Positions 47,401 to 56,930 of a DNA stretch of 64,000 nucleotides are shown here, piece after piece. A program made the translations under genes and the position numbers. The notes under the pieces were generated by a model that saw only the letters and a program-made list of their open reading frames with translations, was not told the origin of the DNA and did no database searches. Source of the DNA: Daphnia carinata (taxonomy: Eukaryota > Arthropoda > Branchiopoda > Diplostraca > Daphniidae); contig NC_081333.1 in the NCBI RefSeq assembly GCF_022539665.2, forward strand, positions 9,980,971 through 10,044,970, written 5' to 3'. Each line of letters opens with the position of its first letter. Position 1 is the stretch's first letter.

Positions 47401-49064
47401 TGCTTTTTGATGATTGTTGAAAACAAAGAAAAGCGAAAAACAGACAAACAGAAATTTGTTTTGAAAAAACAAAACAAAAAACGAAATGAAATAATAATCA
47501 GTTAGCAGCGTTGCCACGTGGCAATCGACAACGGGTGGTTCGCTGTTACACCCGCCGAGTGGATCATTAACAAGGGTGCGCACCAAGAACAATAGAGACT
47601 TGAAAAATGGCAGTTGGAAAAGGTTCCCTTTTTTTTTTTGTTTTTTATTAGCCGGTTCAACCGGCCGTAACCGACAGCATCGAAAGCTTTACACCGACCC
47701 TTTCTGATGAGCGATAGAAAGAAAGAAATAAAGGGAATCAACAGCGGGCCACCTGTTGACGGTGAGTTTTCCATCACGATGATTACCCCGGACACGCAGT
47801 TTTCTTTCTGAGAACTACCGAAAGGAATTGAAATCTACGTCAGATTTTTTTTTTTTTTTTTAGCCTCTGTCGTACACAAAAATTTTCCTTTTCGGAGAAA
47901 GAGAGCGAGGGAAACTATGGGTGGGATTTATTAGGAAAAGAAGTGATGTGGGTTTTCTCTTTAAAAAAAAAACTCTTTTGTGCGCGTGTGTCGTCATCCG
48001 CAACGATTCGGATTTCACTCGTTTAAATAAAATTGATTTCTTTTGTTCGTAGGACGGTATCCCGGTCACGATGGAGGTTACGTCTCGGATCCTTACGGAG
48101 CCTCTACTCCCGGTGGAGGACATCCCACATACGGCGAACACAGCCCATTCCAGACAGTACCTAACCTTGGCGGAGGAGGCGGTCCCAATGATCCTTGGGT
48201 TCCGCCTGGCGACCTCGTCGGTGGTCACCACAACGGCATGCAGGCACAGGTATATACATCATCATCATCCAACATTTAATGAAACGAACTGTTGTGTCTA
48301 ACTAGTTTTTTTTTATTTTGTTTCGTTTTGTTTTTGTTTTCGCATTGTTTTTTGAAAACTTGTAGCACCATCCGGCGGCGTACATGAACAACCACAGCGG
48401 AATGGGTCCCCAAAGGGGAGGCAACGATCCGGTCCTGGGTGGGCACATGCACCAACTCAGCAGTCACAGCCCGACAATGGGCTCACCGGAATCCAAGCCA
48501 GTCATTCAAGCTTCCATGTTGGCCGCCTACCAAGGTATTTAGCAACATGTGATTTGATTCTGTATGTAACAAAATCACTCAATTCCTTATTTTTTTTTAT
48601 CTCGCCTGACAGGTGGACCACCAGGGAGCGGCCCTTGTTTCACTGGATCGGGACCGATCCAGTTGTGGCAATTTTTGCTCGAGTTGTTGACGGACAAGTC
48701 GTGCCAGAGCTTTATTTCGTGGACGGGCGACGGCTGGGAATTTAAGCTATCCGATCCGGACGAAGTGGCACGTCGCTGGGGCATCCGCAAGAACAAGCCC
48801 AAAATGAATTATGAGAAATTGTCGCGTGGTCTACGTTACTACTACGACAAGAACATCATTCACAAGACGGCTGGCAAGCGATATGTCTACCGTTTTGTTT
48901 GCGATCTTCAGAATCTTTTAGGGTGAGTCTCATTACCTTAGCTGATTGTTAAATGAAGCAGTTTCATTCAAACGTGATTTTTATCCCGTGCATCAAATAG
49001 GTACACAGCGGAGGAACTGCACGCCATGGTCGATCTCAAACCGGACAAGAAGGATGACGAGTAA
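21691..49064 (+). CDS. pnt: Pointed/ETS1-class transcription factor (SAM-Pointed plus ETS domain)
   Basis: A nuclear effector of Ras/MAPK signalling that binds GGAA sites. Exons: 21691-21807, 23308-23524, 34407-34523, 38269-38469, 39341-39871, 46677-47117, 48053-48249, 48366-48534, 48613-48922 and 49001-49064, giving 787 residues with closing phases. In order: a VKQE SUMO-type motif near residue 48, a MAPK site PPLTPG (Thr about 121), equivalent to the TP site of human ETS1 and Drosophila PntP2, and a Pointed domain (about 133-217, ending [13 protein letters not shown]). Next come Asn/Gly/Pro/Ser-rich linkers, a Gln/His-rich tract and the ETS domain (about 676-761). The ETS domain has [12 protein letters not shown] and the recognition helix [17 protein letters not shown]. 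The tail [16 protein letters not shown] resembles the autoinhibitory C-terminus of ETS1. I chose the ATG at 21691 because AAG|GTAAGA joins in frame to the acceptor at 23307. An ATG at 23320 is a possible internal start. Introns total over 24 kb. Confidence 0.92.
25966..26036 (+). repeat. Long polypurine (GA/GGGGA) tract
   Basis: About 70 bases are almost purely A and G: (GA)n followed by repeated GGGGGAGAAAGA-type units. Mirror-symmetric purine tracts of this kind can form intramolecular triplexes (H-DNA). It lies in a pnt intron, and whether it does anything there is unknown. Confidence 0.8.
32974..33052 (+). other. pnt: Candidate alternative first coding exon of the ETS gene
   Basis: An ATG at 32974 opens 26 codons ([20 protein letters not shown] and on) and one extra G before the donor AAAG|GTAACA. 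That one-base overhang is exactly the phase needed to join the exon at 34407 and read [12 protein letters not shown]. The product would be about 702 residues, with the MAPK threonine at about position 36, close to Thr38 of human ETS1. A GCTCAGTTC initiator-like string lies at about 32334 upstream. A separate promoter for this isoform is likely, but this is inferred from phase and context only. Confidence 0.5.
34524..38268 (+). other. 3.7-kb intron of the ETS gene
   Basis: Separates the MAPK-site exon from the Pointed-domain exon. It contains a (CT)n tract at 36511-36537, many poly-A/poly-T runs and CA runs near 37803-37832. No coding exon is supported. An initiator-like TCAGTCG at about 37982 is noted without further support. 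Confidence 0.65.
39437..39575 (+). repeat. Coding low-complexity tract (Asn/Ser/Gly/Pro) in the ETS gene
   Basis: Within exon 39341-39871, AAC/AGC/GGA/CCG triplets encode runs of Asn and Ser, then about ten Gly, then about seven Pro, then Ser. The codons are partly mixed, which is usual for selected linkers rather than pure slippage. The tract lies between the Pointed and ETS domains and is probably a flexible linker or transactivation region. Confidence 0.9.
41039..41069. repeat. (TG)n microsatellite
   Basis: About 15 TG units in a pnt intron. Similar runs occur at 42825-42850, 44467-44493 and 47192-47213. Confidence 0.95.
42282..43283 (+). promoter_or_regulatory. Candidate internal TATA promoter for a Pointed-domain-less isoform
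   Basis: TATATAAG at 42282-42289 lies inside the intron between exons 39341-39871 and 46677-47117. About 1 kb of unusually mixed-composition sequence follows and ends in a possible donor, TTGCAG|GTAGAT, at 43283/43284. If it is spliced to 46677, translation could start at the in-frame ATG at 46703 and give a protein with the ETS domain but no Pointed domain or MAPK site. That is the layout of Drosophila PntP1. This is inference from position and motifs. Confidence 0.3.
46876..47002 (+). repeat. Coding CAC/CAG/CAA repeat (poly-Gln/His) in the ETS gene
   Basis: In exon 46677-47117, interleaved CAG, CAA, CAC and CAT codons encode about 40 residues of Gln and His. CAG and CAA alternate, so long pure CAG runs are absent, which lowers slippage. 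The tract lies N-terminal to the ETS domain and probably contributes to activation or condensate behaviour. Its length is likely to vary between individuals. Confidence 0.9.
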
Positions 49065-51812
49065 AAAATTCACCCTGAGATTACATACACACAAACACAC
49101 CAAATGCTACCTTTCATCAAACAATGCGGCATTATGATCGTTTCAACCCAGTTTATAAAGTGACGTCTTTTTTTTTTTTTAGATTGACAAACCCGTCAAA
49201 CAACAACCAAAAAACAAAAACAAACAAAAAAAAAAAACATTGAAACCCTTAGTTGACGGCTATGTGAATTTTGCATTATGCCAAAGCCAATTTTTTCCCT
49301 CTCATTTTCGATTGACTTCGCGATCCTTCTTTTTATATATATTATATATATATATATCAAAATCCCTGAAAAATGTTTATATCGTTTGCGGTCCATTCAC
49401 CACCGAGTGCCTTGGTGTCATTTTTTTTTTCTTTCAATCTTTCCTCCCTCTATCTCTCTCCCGTATGTCATTTTTGTGTCGTCGCGCTGTCGCAAGACGG
49501 TGCGTGTGATGAACGATAAGGTGGCATTAAGATATCAAAATGTTTGTGTGGTATCAGCCCGTTTATTTCCTGTGCCTCGTAAACCCCCTTTAAAAAAAAA
49601 TTAACTAAAAACAATACCGAGTTCAGTGGCCAATCTATTGCCAAACCAAAACGGATCAGAATAATTCAATTGGGTTTATTCTTGTTCATTTCCCCCCCTT
49701 TTTTTTTCAGTTTGTTATTATAATAATTTTTCTTTTCAAAGTTGCCCGGCAAAACAAATATTTTTTTAGAGGATATTTTCAAATATTGCATTTTTAAAAT
49801 TCTTCATTTCATACAAAAAAAAAACGATCGTTTTTTGCCTCAACAGATGGCGCGATTGTAATGGTCTTTCGAATTCGCTGTACCTCAAACGCGATAATGA
49901 TTGTTTTTGTTTTGTCCTTTTTAAGAAATAACACCGAAAACAATTTCCTCAACCAATTTTTTTTTTGTGGTGGAAGAGGGGGGACAAAACGAAAAGAGGG
50001 GAATCGGCGCACATTTTTTTTTAATTATCAGTTATTCAACTTTCCCGTGAACCAACCATTTATTAAATGTTTTTTTTTTCTCGGACTTTAAATGTAAAAA
50101 TTCTTATATAACTGTCTATGTTCTTTTTGCCCAATTTCAATAATAAGTGCCTTTTTTTTTCTTTTTTGTTGTTGTTGACGACGTTATCGAGGGTTTTTTT
50201 CTGTTGTTTCCGGAAGCGTGCACGCCGCAATAGGCGCGTTCAAGGAATTAGACACACGCATATTAAAAAAAATACGAAAAAAAAGCATAAAAATATTCGA
50301 AAAATAAGTGAATGGAACTGTCTTAGCATAATGGAAAATCGTGTATAATGTACAGATTTTGATCATGACGGTCTATCGAGCTTCCGCCGCGATTTGACGT
50401 GTGAACGTTTCTCTTTTTTTTTATTTTTACATACACCCTATGTCATTTTCTCGACAAAAACATTTGCTATATCGTGTGCGGATCATATGTAACCAACATT
50501 TTTGCTACCATCTTATTTGCATTTCTTACGCTCCTCTTGATTTTCTCTTTACCTCCATTATCCATTGTTGTTCCCCCATCTCAAATCTCCCCTCCCCTTA
50601 AAACAAAAACTATTCGAATACATGTTTTTTGGACTCGACATTTTTGCTAGAAATTGCGTTGGACAGTCCGTTCCACATAGTCGATCGATGCATTTGAGTG
50701 GTATGTTCTTTTGGGGTCGGATGTTCAAGTGGCCAACGACAGGATGCAATTTCATTCAGTAGACTGCAGAATTGCAGCTAAAGAATGAGGTCAGCTTACG
50801 ATCAAAGTACGTATTTTTGATCCACCGTATCGCAAAATTTTCGCACAATCAACAAATGCAATTTGGCCTGAAATCGCTGCAGTCTGAAGATACGCGATGA
50901 ACAATACCAGACGAGATGCACATTCTGTTCTTTCTCCTGGTTTATCTGACTTAATGATTTAATAGATAGATTTCTACTTGCGATAGATGTCCATTTCTGA
51001 TTTTAAGACAATTATTACAGCGCACTGACAGCTTGGAGATCCACTGAATGGTACCATCGAGAATGAGATAAGTGATTGTTAGCGGTCGGTTAGATACGGC
51101 CTGGGCCAGATTACAACGAGTTCGTCTGCTTTCGTCCTCAATCATGGAGGACGAATATCTTAAGGCTGGTATCTTAAGGCATATGACAGTTAAACGTTGA
51201 ATGTCAACGTTATATAATTTTCGACCTCCCACTGGCGCTTTCGTGGGCATGCTAGTGATTCTAGCAAGACAAGGATAGATTCATCATCGAACAACTCATC
51301 ATCGACAACGCTGTGGAAAGGCCAGAGGCCACTAATTCTTGAAAACACCCTCTCTAAAGTAAAAATATATACTATGCTAATTTTCTGTTTTCACTAGTCA
51401 TGGCTTAAAAATTTTTATCGTTCGCGGAAGTAGTGGTTCCTAGTTATCTAATCGTATTTAAAATGCAACCAGGCAAACCCTAAATCTGAAATAGAGCAGT
51501 AGCATTGCATGTGGCATTAGTCGTTGTTAGCTTCTGCTACAGTTGTTACAAAACGACCTTTTGGACAAAATCTGAAAATTTAGTTTTTTGATTTCATCGT
51601 CGAAGGCAACGCGTTTCATTGTTTGGTTGACGGCGTAAGTATGAATGCCGACGCAGCGTTTATGTTAGACTGCTGAAGCCTTGGTAATTGTACACATTGT
51701 ATTGTTAGGCAAACTGGTACACAACGTCCGCTATCAGGCTATATATTGAGTCACATTTGAAGAAATTATTTTCTCGAGCATCAATTGCTTTCCGACCACT
51801 CATTCGATAACA
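49065..51812. other. ETS 3' UTR and interval before NPC2
   Basis: From the ETS stop to about 50.6 kb the sequence stays T-rich and homopolymer-rich, which fits a long 3' UTR. From about 50.7 kb the texture changes to ordinary AT-rich DNA with few runs. A minus-strand frame of 99 codons (50951-51250) encodes a peptide that I do not recognise and that has no visible splice partners. It may be a decayed fragment. The NPC2 promoter should lie just before 51813. Confidence 0.45.
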
Positions 51813-52689
51813 ATGACTGCAGTGAAATCCTTTAGCTTCCTATTTCTAGTCTCCACTGTGCTCACAACACAGGCCTTGATTTACAAAGATTGTGGTATAC
51901 TCAATTAATTACCATCTGGCCTACAGTTTTAAAATTTTTGCCACAACAGGATCTGTGTGTGGAAAGGTTCGCTCAGTAGCAGTTTCTGGATGTGAAAACA
52001 GCAATATATGCATACTTAGGTCAGGCCAAAATGCCAATTTGACAGTTGTTTTCACTGCATGTAAGTTGTCCCATGTTTGCCTTTATCCAAAAAGATTTAT
52101 TTCATGAGAGTGTCTATTTTAATATCAAGTGGAAGACACTGATAAAACCAAGGCTAGTGTCCATGGAATAATTGGAGGAGGTAAATAAGTTTGCAAGATA
52201 GTTCATTTACATGTTAGTAATAACAGTGTTTTACTCTTTAGTACCTCTACCTTTTCCTCTACCACAGACTGATGCGTAAGTCAGCCACAAAGTTAAATTA
52301 CACCATGCTTAATATATTTACTTTTTTATGATTATTTGGTGTTAGTTGTCAAAATTCTGGTCTAGATTGCCCCTTAAGTAATGGGCAAAATTATACTTAC
52401 ACAGCTACCATTCCAATAAGCACAGCCTACCCTAAGGTAATTGATACATTGTTTTTTTTCCCATGTAAGCTTTTAAGAGTGATTAACAGCTATCTCCCGA
52501 GGATTTGTGTAAATTCAAGTATCCAGTTTTAAACTTGTCTTTCATACAGTATTAACCATGTGTCTTCTGCCATAGCTATTTTCTCATAATGCTTTTCTAA
52601 TTTAGATCAAAGTACTAGTAAAATGGGAGCTGCAAGAAGCCCGTGGAAAAGACCTTTTTTGCATTGAAATTCCTTCAGCAATCCTTTAA
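51813..52689 (+). CDS. NPC2: NPC2-like secreted/lysosomal sterol-binding protein (ML domain)
   Basis: NPC2 carries cholesterol in the lysosome lumen and hands it to NPC1. Arthropods often have several copies, some with extracellular lipid- or odour-binding roles. Exons: 51813-51894, 51950-52060, 52130-52180, 52242-52275, 52346-52436 and 52606-52689, closing to 150 residues, the family length. Residues 1-22 form a signal peptide (FLFLVSTVLTTQA core). Next comes the KDCGSV opening, then a Cys pair near SGCENSNIC, the hallmark VPLPFPLP loop, a Cys pair DACQNSGLDC, and a C-terminal VKWEL strand with DLFCIEI. The cysteines match the three family disulfides. An extra Cys follows GSV (GSVCGKV) where vertebrates have none. 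AATAAA at 52739 is the likely polyadenylation signal. The gene converges on ZNF622 with 114 bp between stops. Confidence 0.93.
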
Positions 52690-52738
52690 CACTTTCACAA
52701 CTTTTGTTGTCAACAAATAATTTGTATTCAACAAAACG

Positions 52739-52744
52739 AATAAA
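52739..52744 (+). promoter_or_regulatory. NPC2 polyadenylation signal
   Basis: AATAAA lies 50 bases after the NPC2 stop, within the short convergent gap before the ZNF622 stop. The two transcripts' 3' ends probably abut or overlap. Confidence 0.6.
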
Positions 52745-52803
52745 AATTTTTCTCAAACGTATATATTTTCAACAGCGACGAAGTGACACATCCAACTAGC
52801 GCT

Positions 52804-53996
52804 CTACATATCGACCTGTCTTCTAAAATGTTTCTGAAGTTTGTTGGCCTTCACGCTCACGCCAAGCTGGTTTTTCAAGAACATTTTCCGCATAAATGTT
52901 ATGTCTCTCGCTTTCTTTTCTACAATTTCCTTGGTGGATGTCGTCCAGCCAAGGGCTTTGAAGTAATTTCCATGCTGAATGGCTGGACGCGTGGGGATTG
53001 GTCTTGGGTTAGGATTTAACTTTTGACTAAAATTTTTAAAAGAAAAGTTCAAATAACAGGCTGACAATTAAGAAAAATGCTAGGTCATCGTACCGGTAAT
53101 AACGGTTAAGGGATCTATGTCCAATCGTTGCTCCAGACGGCAAAACGAGTTCAAAGCCTGAATCATTGATGACATTAGGTTCTACTTCTTCATTTGGATC
53201 TCCACCTTCTGGATAGCTAGTGGAGTAATCATAAAAATCTGAATATTCCAACAGAACTTCCCCTTCATGAAACATTTTACAGTGCCCTTTATCTATCATG
53301 TGTTTCTGTACTGCTTCAGTTGATGGAAATTGCCTCCCAAGATGGCCACACCACATACAAATGTGACCTTGTCCAACTCTTTCCCCAAGGTAAGTTAATA
53401 TTGCCTCCAAATCAATAATAAATTCAAAGTCTGGTATGAAGAAGGAATGTTGGGATGACATGTGCTTCAAGCTACTTTCCATTGTATCACTTTTATGATT
53501 GCAGAAAAGGCAACATGTTATTGGAATTGCTTCATCATCATCTTCCCATTCGTCTGAATCATCTTCAATATCTTCCTCAATATCTATTTTGTCCCCAGCA
53601 GCCTCAGGCTTCACATTAACATGCTTTATTCCGCTAAGAACATTTTCTTGGTGCTTCTTTGATAACAGATGATTTTCATAAGATTTTTCTGAACCAAACT
53701 TTTTCTTGCAGTAATTACAATAAAGAGTAAGGCCTTTTGTTGCCTCTTGTTGATCTGCATGTGCTCTTTGCTCCAAAACACGTTGCTGAAATACTAAACA
53801 AAATTGTTCCTATAAAGCTAAACAGGTGAAAATCTACAGAACCAGGAAGAAATTATGTACCTTCAGCAGTCACGGGCGGCAAGTCCACAACTTTTCTTTT
53901 AAGATTATATCGATGCCAATCCGTTTTATAATGCTCACGCTGAACATTCGGCTCTTTAAAAGCCACATGACACGATATGCATGTAAAGGTCGTCAT
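52804..53996 (-). CDS. ZNF622: ZNF622/Rei1-type 60S ribosome maturation factor
   Basis: The Rei1/ZNF622 family acts in the cytoplasm on late pre-60S subunits, helping to recycle the nuclear export factor Arx1 and probing the exit tunnel. Minus-strand exons: 53996-53861, 53793-53094 and 53026-52804, closing to 352 residues. Four zinc fingers are visible: C6-C9-H22-H28 in MTTFTCISCHVAF, a second starting LYCNYCKKKF, a third starting CCLFCNHKS with SFFIPD after it, and a fourth starting ICMWCGHLG with STEAVQKHM. An acidic stretch lies before the third finger. The C-terminus has LPSGATIGHRSLNRYYR and HGNYFKALGWTTST, both strong family marks. It is shorter than human ZNF622 (477), mainly in the linker after the second finger. 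The ATG at 53996 gives the conserved N-terminus. Divergent from GILT. Confidence 0.93.
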
Positions 53997-54512
53997 TTCT
54001 TAGGCACCAAAAGTATCTGTACCATTAAACTGAACTTCAAAACTTTTTTTTTTTTTGGCAAAAACAAATAATAATAGAACACAGGCACACAACAATGGTT
54101 ACCAATAGAAGAACGAATCTGGAACTATCCTCTTTACTTGAATAAAAAAGATATCTTTCTTACTCAATGCGTTAACCCAATGCGGCATGCAAGATTGCAA
54201 GATTTAACACCAACCAAACTGCCATGTGTAATAGAACGCTTCTTTTCGTTACTTTTCCCGGTAACAGATGGCTACTAGTTTGTCGACTACTTTACGTACT
54301 AGATGTCATTCTTACCTCTGTCAGCTGATAGTTCTTTTTTGTGACAAATTTCCAAATCATGGTAAACTGACATCCAAAGAAAATTTACTTGTGTTGGGGC
54401 AGCGCAACTGCCCAGCTACAATAAAGTTAGCAATAATAGATGAGATACGATTGCTCTTTCATAGTGTTCGAACGCGTTTTCATTTTAAATGCAGGATATC
54501 CGACCGAAAAAC
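53997..54512. promoter_or_regulatory. Shared divergent promoter interval of ZNF622 and GILT
   Basis: A 516-bp interval between two opposite start codons. It contains no supported exon. A plus-strand frame starting at 54268 has no domain and runs into the GILT start region in a different frame. No TATA box is obvious for either gene. A bidirectional promoter is inferred from the spacing. Confidence 0.45.
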
Positions 54513-55478
54513 ATGGCACAACGTCGAGTGGTTTATTTTATCATTCGCGGGATGTTATTTTGCCTCGCAATCTTTGGCCTTTGGCGGATGATTTCCGTAA
54601 TTTCAGACAACTCAAATGTGGACATAAAGGTGGAGTATATATAAATTTTTGCAAATCATTTGATTCAAATATTATAAAATTAAACTTAATATTTTGTTTC
54701 AGGAAGATGAATTAAAACATGATCATGTGTTCGTTGAAGTGTATTATGAGTCTATGTGCCCAGATAGTAAACATTTTATCAAGCATCAACTAGTCCCAGC
54801 TTTTGAAAAAATACCTGAAGTTTTTGATTTCAGATTGGTTCCTTATGGAAAAGCAGAGGTAATAAAGTAATCTCTTGTCAACGGTAAAAAAAGTTATTTA
54901 AATAAATTCATAATTGCAGACTACAGAGAACTCAACAGGCATTTTTTTCACCTGTCAACATTTTGAACTAGAATGTGTGGGAAACAAGATACATGCTTGT
55001 GGAATCAAATACATAACAAATAGATCAAGGCAACTTAGGTTTGCTTCTTGCCTAATCAATAATATCAGGAACCCACAGTCTGCAGGGGAAAGTGTAATAA
55101 AAATTTTCCAGAACTGATACTGTAAGTTTTTATTTTGGTTTATGTATATGATGCTTTTGAATTTTTGTAACAGTGTGCAAATGATGTGAATGCAAATTGG
55201 GGTGAAATTGAAAATTGTTCAAAGAGTAAAGAAGGAAGTGAGCTATTGAAAGCTTATGGAGAAGAAACACACAATTTGACCCCATCCGTGACATTTATTC
55301 CTACAGTTGTTCTTGATAAAAATCAAGGACATCAAAAGGACATTTTGAAAAATCTTCTAAAAGAAGTTTGTTCCAAGTACCCAGTAAGTTTGAAAGTTAT
55401 ACTTAGTTATCTTTAAAACCCTAAAATCATTTGTTTTTTTTTTTGTTTTAGGGAGATAAACCTCTATCGTGTCTATGA
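54513..55478 (+). CDS. GILT-like lysosomal thiol reductase with CxxS active site
   Basis: GILT (IFI30 family) reduces protein disulfides in lysosomes. Exons: 54513-54629, 54703-54858, 54920-55093, 55174-55383 and 55452-55478, closing to 227 residues. Residues 1-39 hold a basic start and a hydrophobic segment (MLFCLAIFGLWRM), a signal anchor or signal peptide. The thioredoxin-like core opens with VEVYYESMCPDS at 50-61, where the usual CxxC is CPDS, so the resolving Cys is Ser. The GILT signature CQHxxxECxxNxxxxC is present at 103-118, with Phe in place of Gly after CQH. The tail has TPSVTFIPTVVLD and ends GDKPLSCL. The donor of exon 3 (AGT|GTAATA) is weak but is the only one that keeps frame. 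With CxxS it may act as an isomerase, trap or monothiol enzyme. Many arthropod GILT-like proteins vary here, as I recall. Confidence 0.88.
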
Positions 55479-55566
55479 GTATGTGAGCATGCAATGCAAT
55501 CCAGGGATTTCCCTTAATATGTGAGTGTTCAGAAACAATTCTTACAAAACCTTGCTTTATTCGCAA

Positions 55567-55572
55567 AATAAA
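55567..55572 (+). promoter_or_regulatory. GILT polyadenylation signal
   Basis: AATAAA lies 88 bases after the GILT stop codon, in plain AT-rich sequence. Confidence 0.6.
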
Positions 55573-55984
55573 ATCATTGATGTTAGATCAAAATCCTTTC
55601 TTATTTAGATGGCCAGAAACTATCTAGAATTTGGGGGTAAAATCATGGCCCGGTTATCAATAGTTCACCTAATGCCATTATTCCCAAACAGCGATCAATT
55701 TTCTTTACATGTTTGCATGTGTTCATTCTACAATACGTTCCGTGATACCCCTTTAGTAGCCTAGCAAGTGTTCTGTTCCCGTTTGGTTGTTAGAAATTGT
55801 TAAGCGCGATGCAGCACAAATAATCGGTTCACTTCCAAGACGGTTGATTTAATGAAAAAAATAAATTAAATTTTCTCGGAATAGCATTCAGCTTTAAGTA
55901 TATAGAATGATATATGAATACGGCTGGTTTAAGGAGAAAACCAATAGCTAAATCGAAATGCATAAAATACACGACTTCGATTGA

Positions 55985-56290
55985 GAGTACTGGCGCGCTA
56001 GTAACTTCTTCGATCCGGTGTATTGCAACATGCCAAAACAGTACATTTTTGTATTTTATTTGGAAAACGGCTGGTTTAAGGAGAAAAACACTTACATAAT
56101 CGAACTCAGCGTTCAATTTTGGCTCTCCCGTGTGATTTTTATCGAATTTCAAGGGATTTCGTTTTTTGCCGATTTTGACAAAAGTGAGAAGGGTATAAAT
56201 ATAAATAGCCTTCTCACTTTTTCATTTTTGGCCAAATTCCAAATTTGGCATATAATAAATGATTTCGATTGAAAATTTAATGCTGTTCAC
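55985..56290 (+). repeat. Diverged single copy of the 540-bp repeat
   Basis: The block from GTACTGGCGCGCTA (55987) through GCAACATGCCAAAACAGTAC and on to the palindromic arms TGAGAAGG...CCTTCTCA (56185-56217) matches the array units at 60-62 kb. Its palindrome is interrupted by extra AT bases. It carries the same short open frame (from 56030, MPKQYIF). Just upstream, at about 55918-55945, part of the CGGCTGGTTTAAGGAGAAAA motif is duplicated. Confidence 0.8.
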
Positions 56291-56930
56291 GGTTATCAAG
56301 TTTATTTTTCAGTTGTTTTGGAAGGAAATGTAAAAAACCCTCTCTTTTTTCCGTTAAGTCAGACTTTTTTTGCTTGATTTTTTTTCCAATAAACTATTGT
56401 GTTACCATTAGCTTATCGATGTTCGAGTAAAAGGAATCAAGGTGGTTTTATCGCAACAACTTTGAGTTTAAATAATTTACACAAAATTTTAAAAAGCAGT
56501 CCCCACTAGAGCTACGATTTTCATCCATGGAAGTTTCTGTGCGCATGGATAGGTGTCTCTTTTAGCCACAGATAGTTTTGAGTTTGACAGCGCCTGGTCA
56601 GGTACCCACCTTTCGACATACGTGAATGCATTGTTTATAAGGCACAGATGCAGCACCGGTTGTTAGGAACATTGCCCCTTTTTACTTCGAAATAAAACCT
56701 TGTGACGTGGAGAAGGGAGCCACACGGTTTATTCTTCATTTAAATAGCTTGCTATTCATTGCAAGATACACGATTGCACCCTTAAATTCTTTTAAACAAA
56801 AAGGTTTTTGATTGGTTTTTGGTCAATATTTTTCTGTAAAGCAGTAGCGTGCTATGTACGTTTAAACTGCGCTTCAGTACTCTTGGTGCTTTAATAATGA
56901 AAAATTTTGCCTCTATAGGTGTCATAAATA

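Larger units (their letters stand above)
55479..56930. other. GILT-GALNT7 interval containing a dispersed repeat copy
   Basis: Beyond the GILT 3' UTR this stretch holds a partial, diverged copy of the repeat that forms the tandem array at 60-62 kb. The rest (56300-56930) is AT-rich, with no exon that I can support. The GALNT7 promoter should lie in the final few hundred bases. Confidence 0.55.

Noticed and set aside
55829-56152. Minus-strand 107-codon frame across the 56-kb repeat
   Set aside because: It lies inside the dispersed repeat and is not kept in the array copies.
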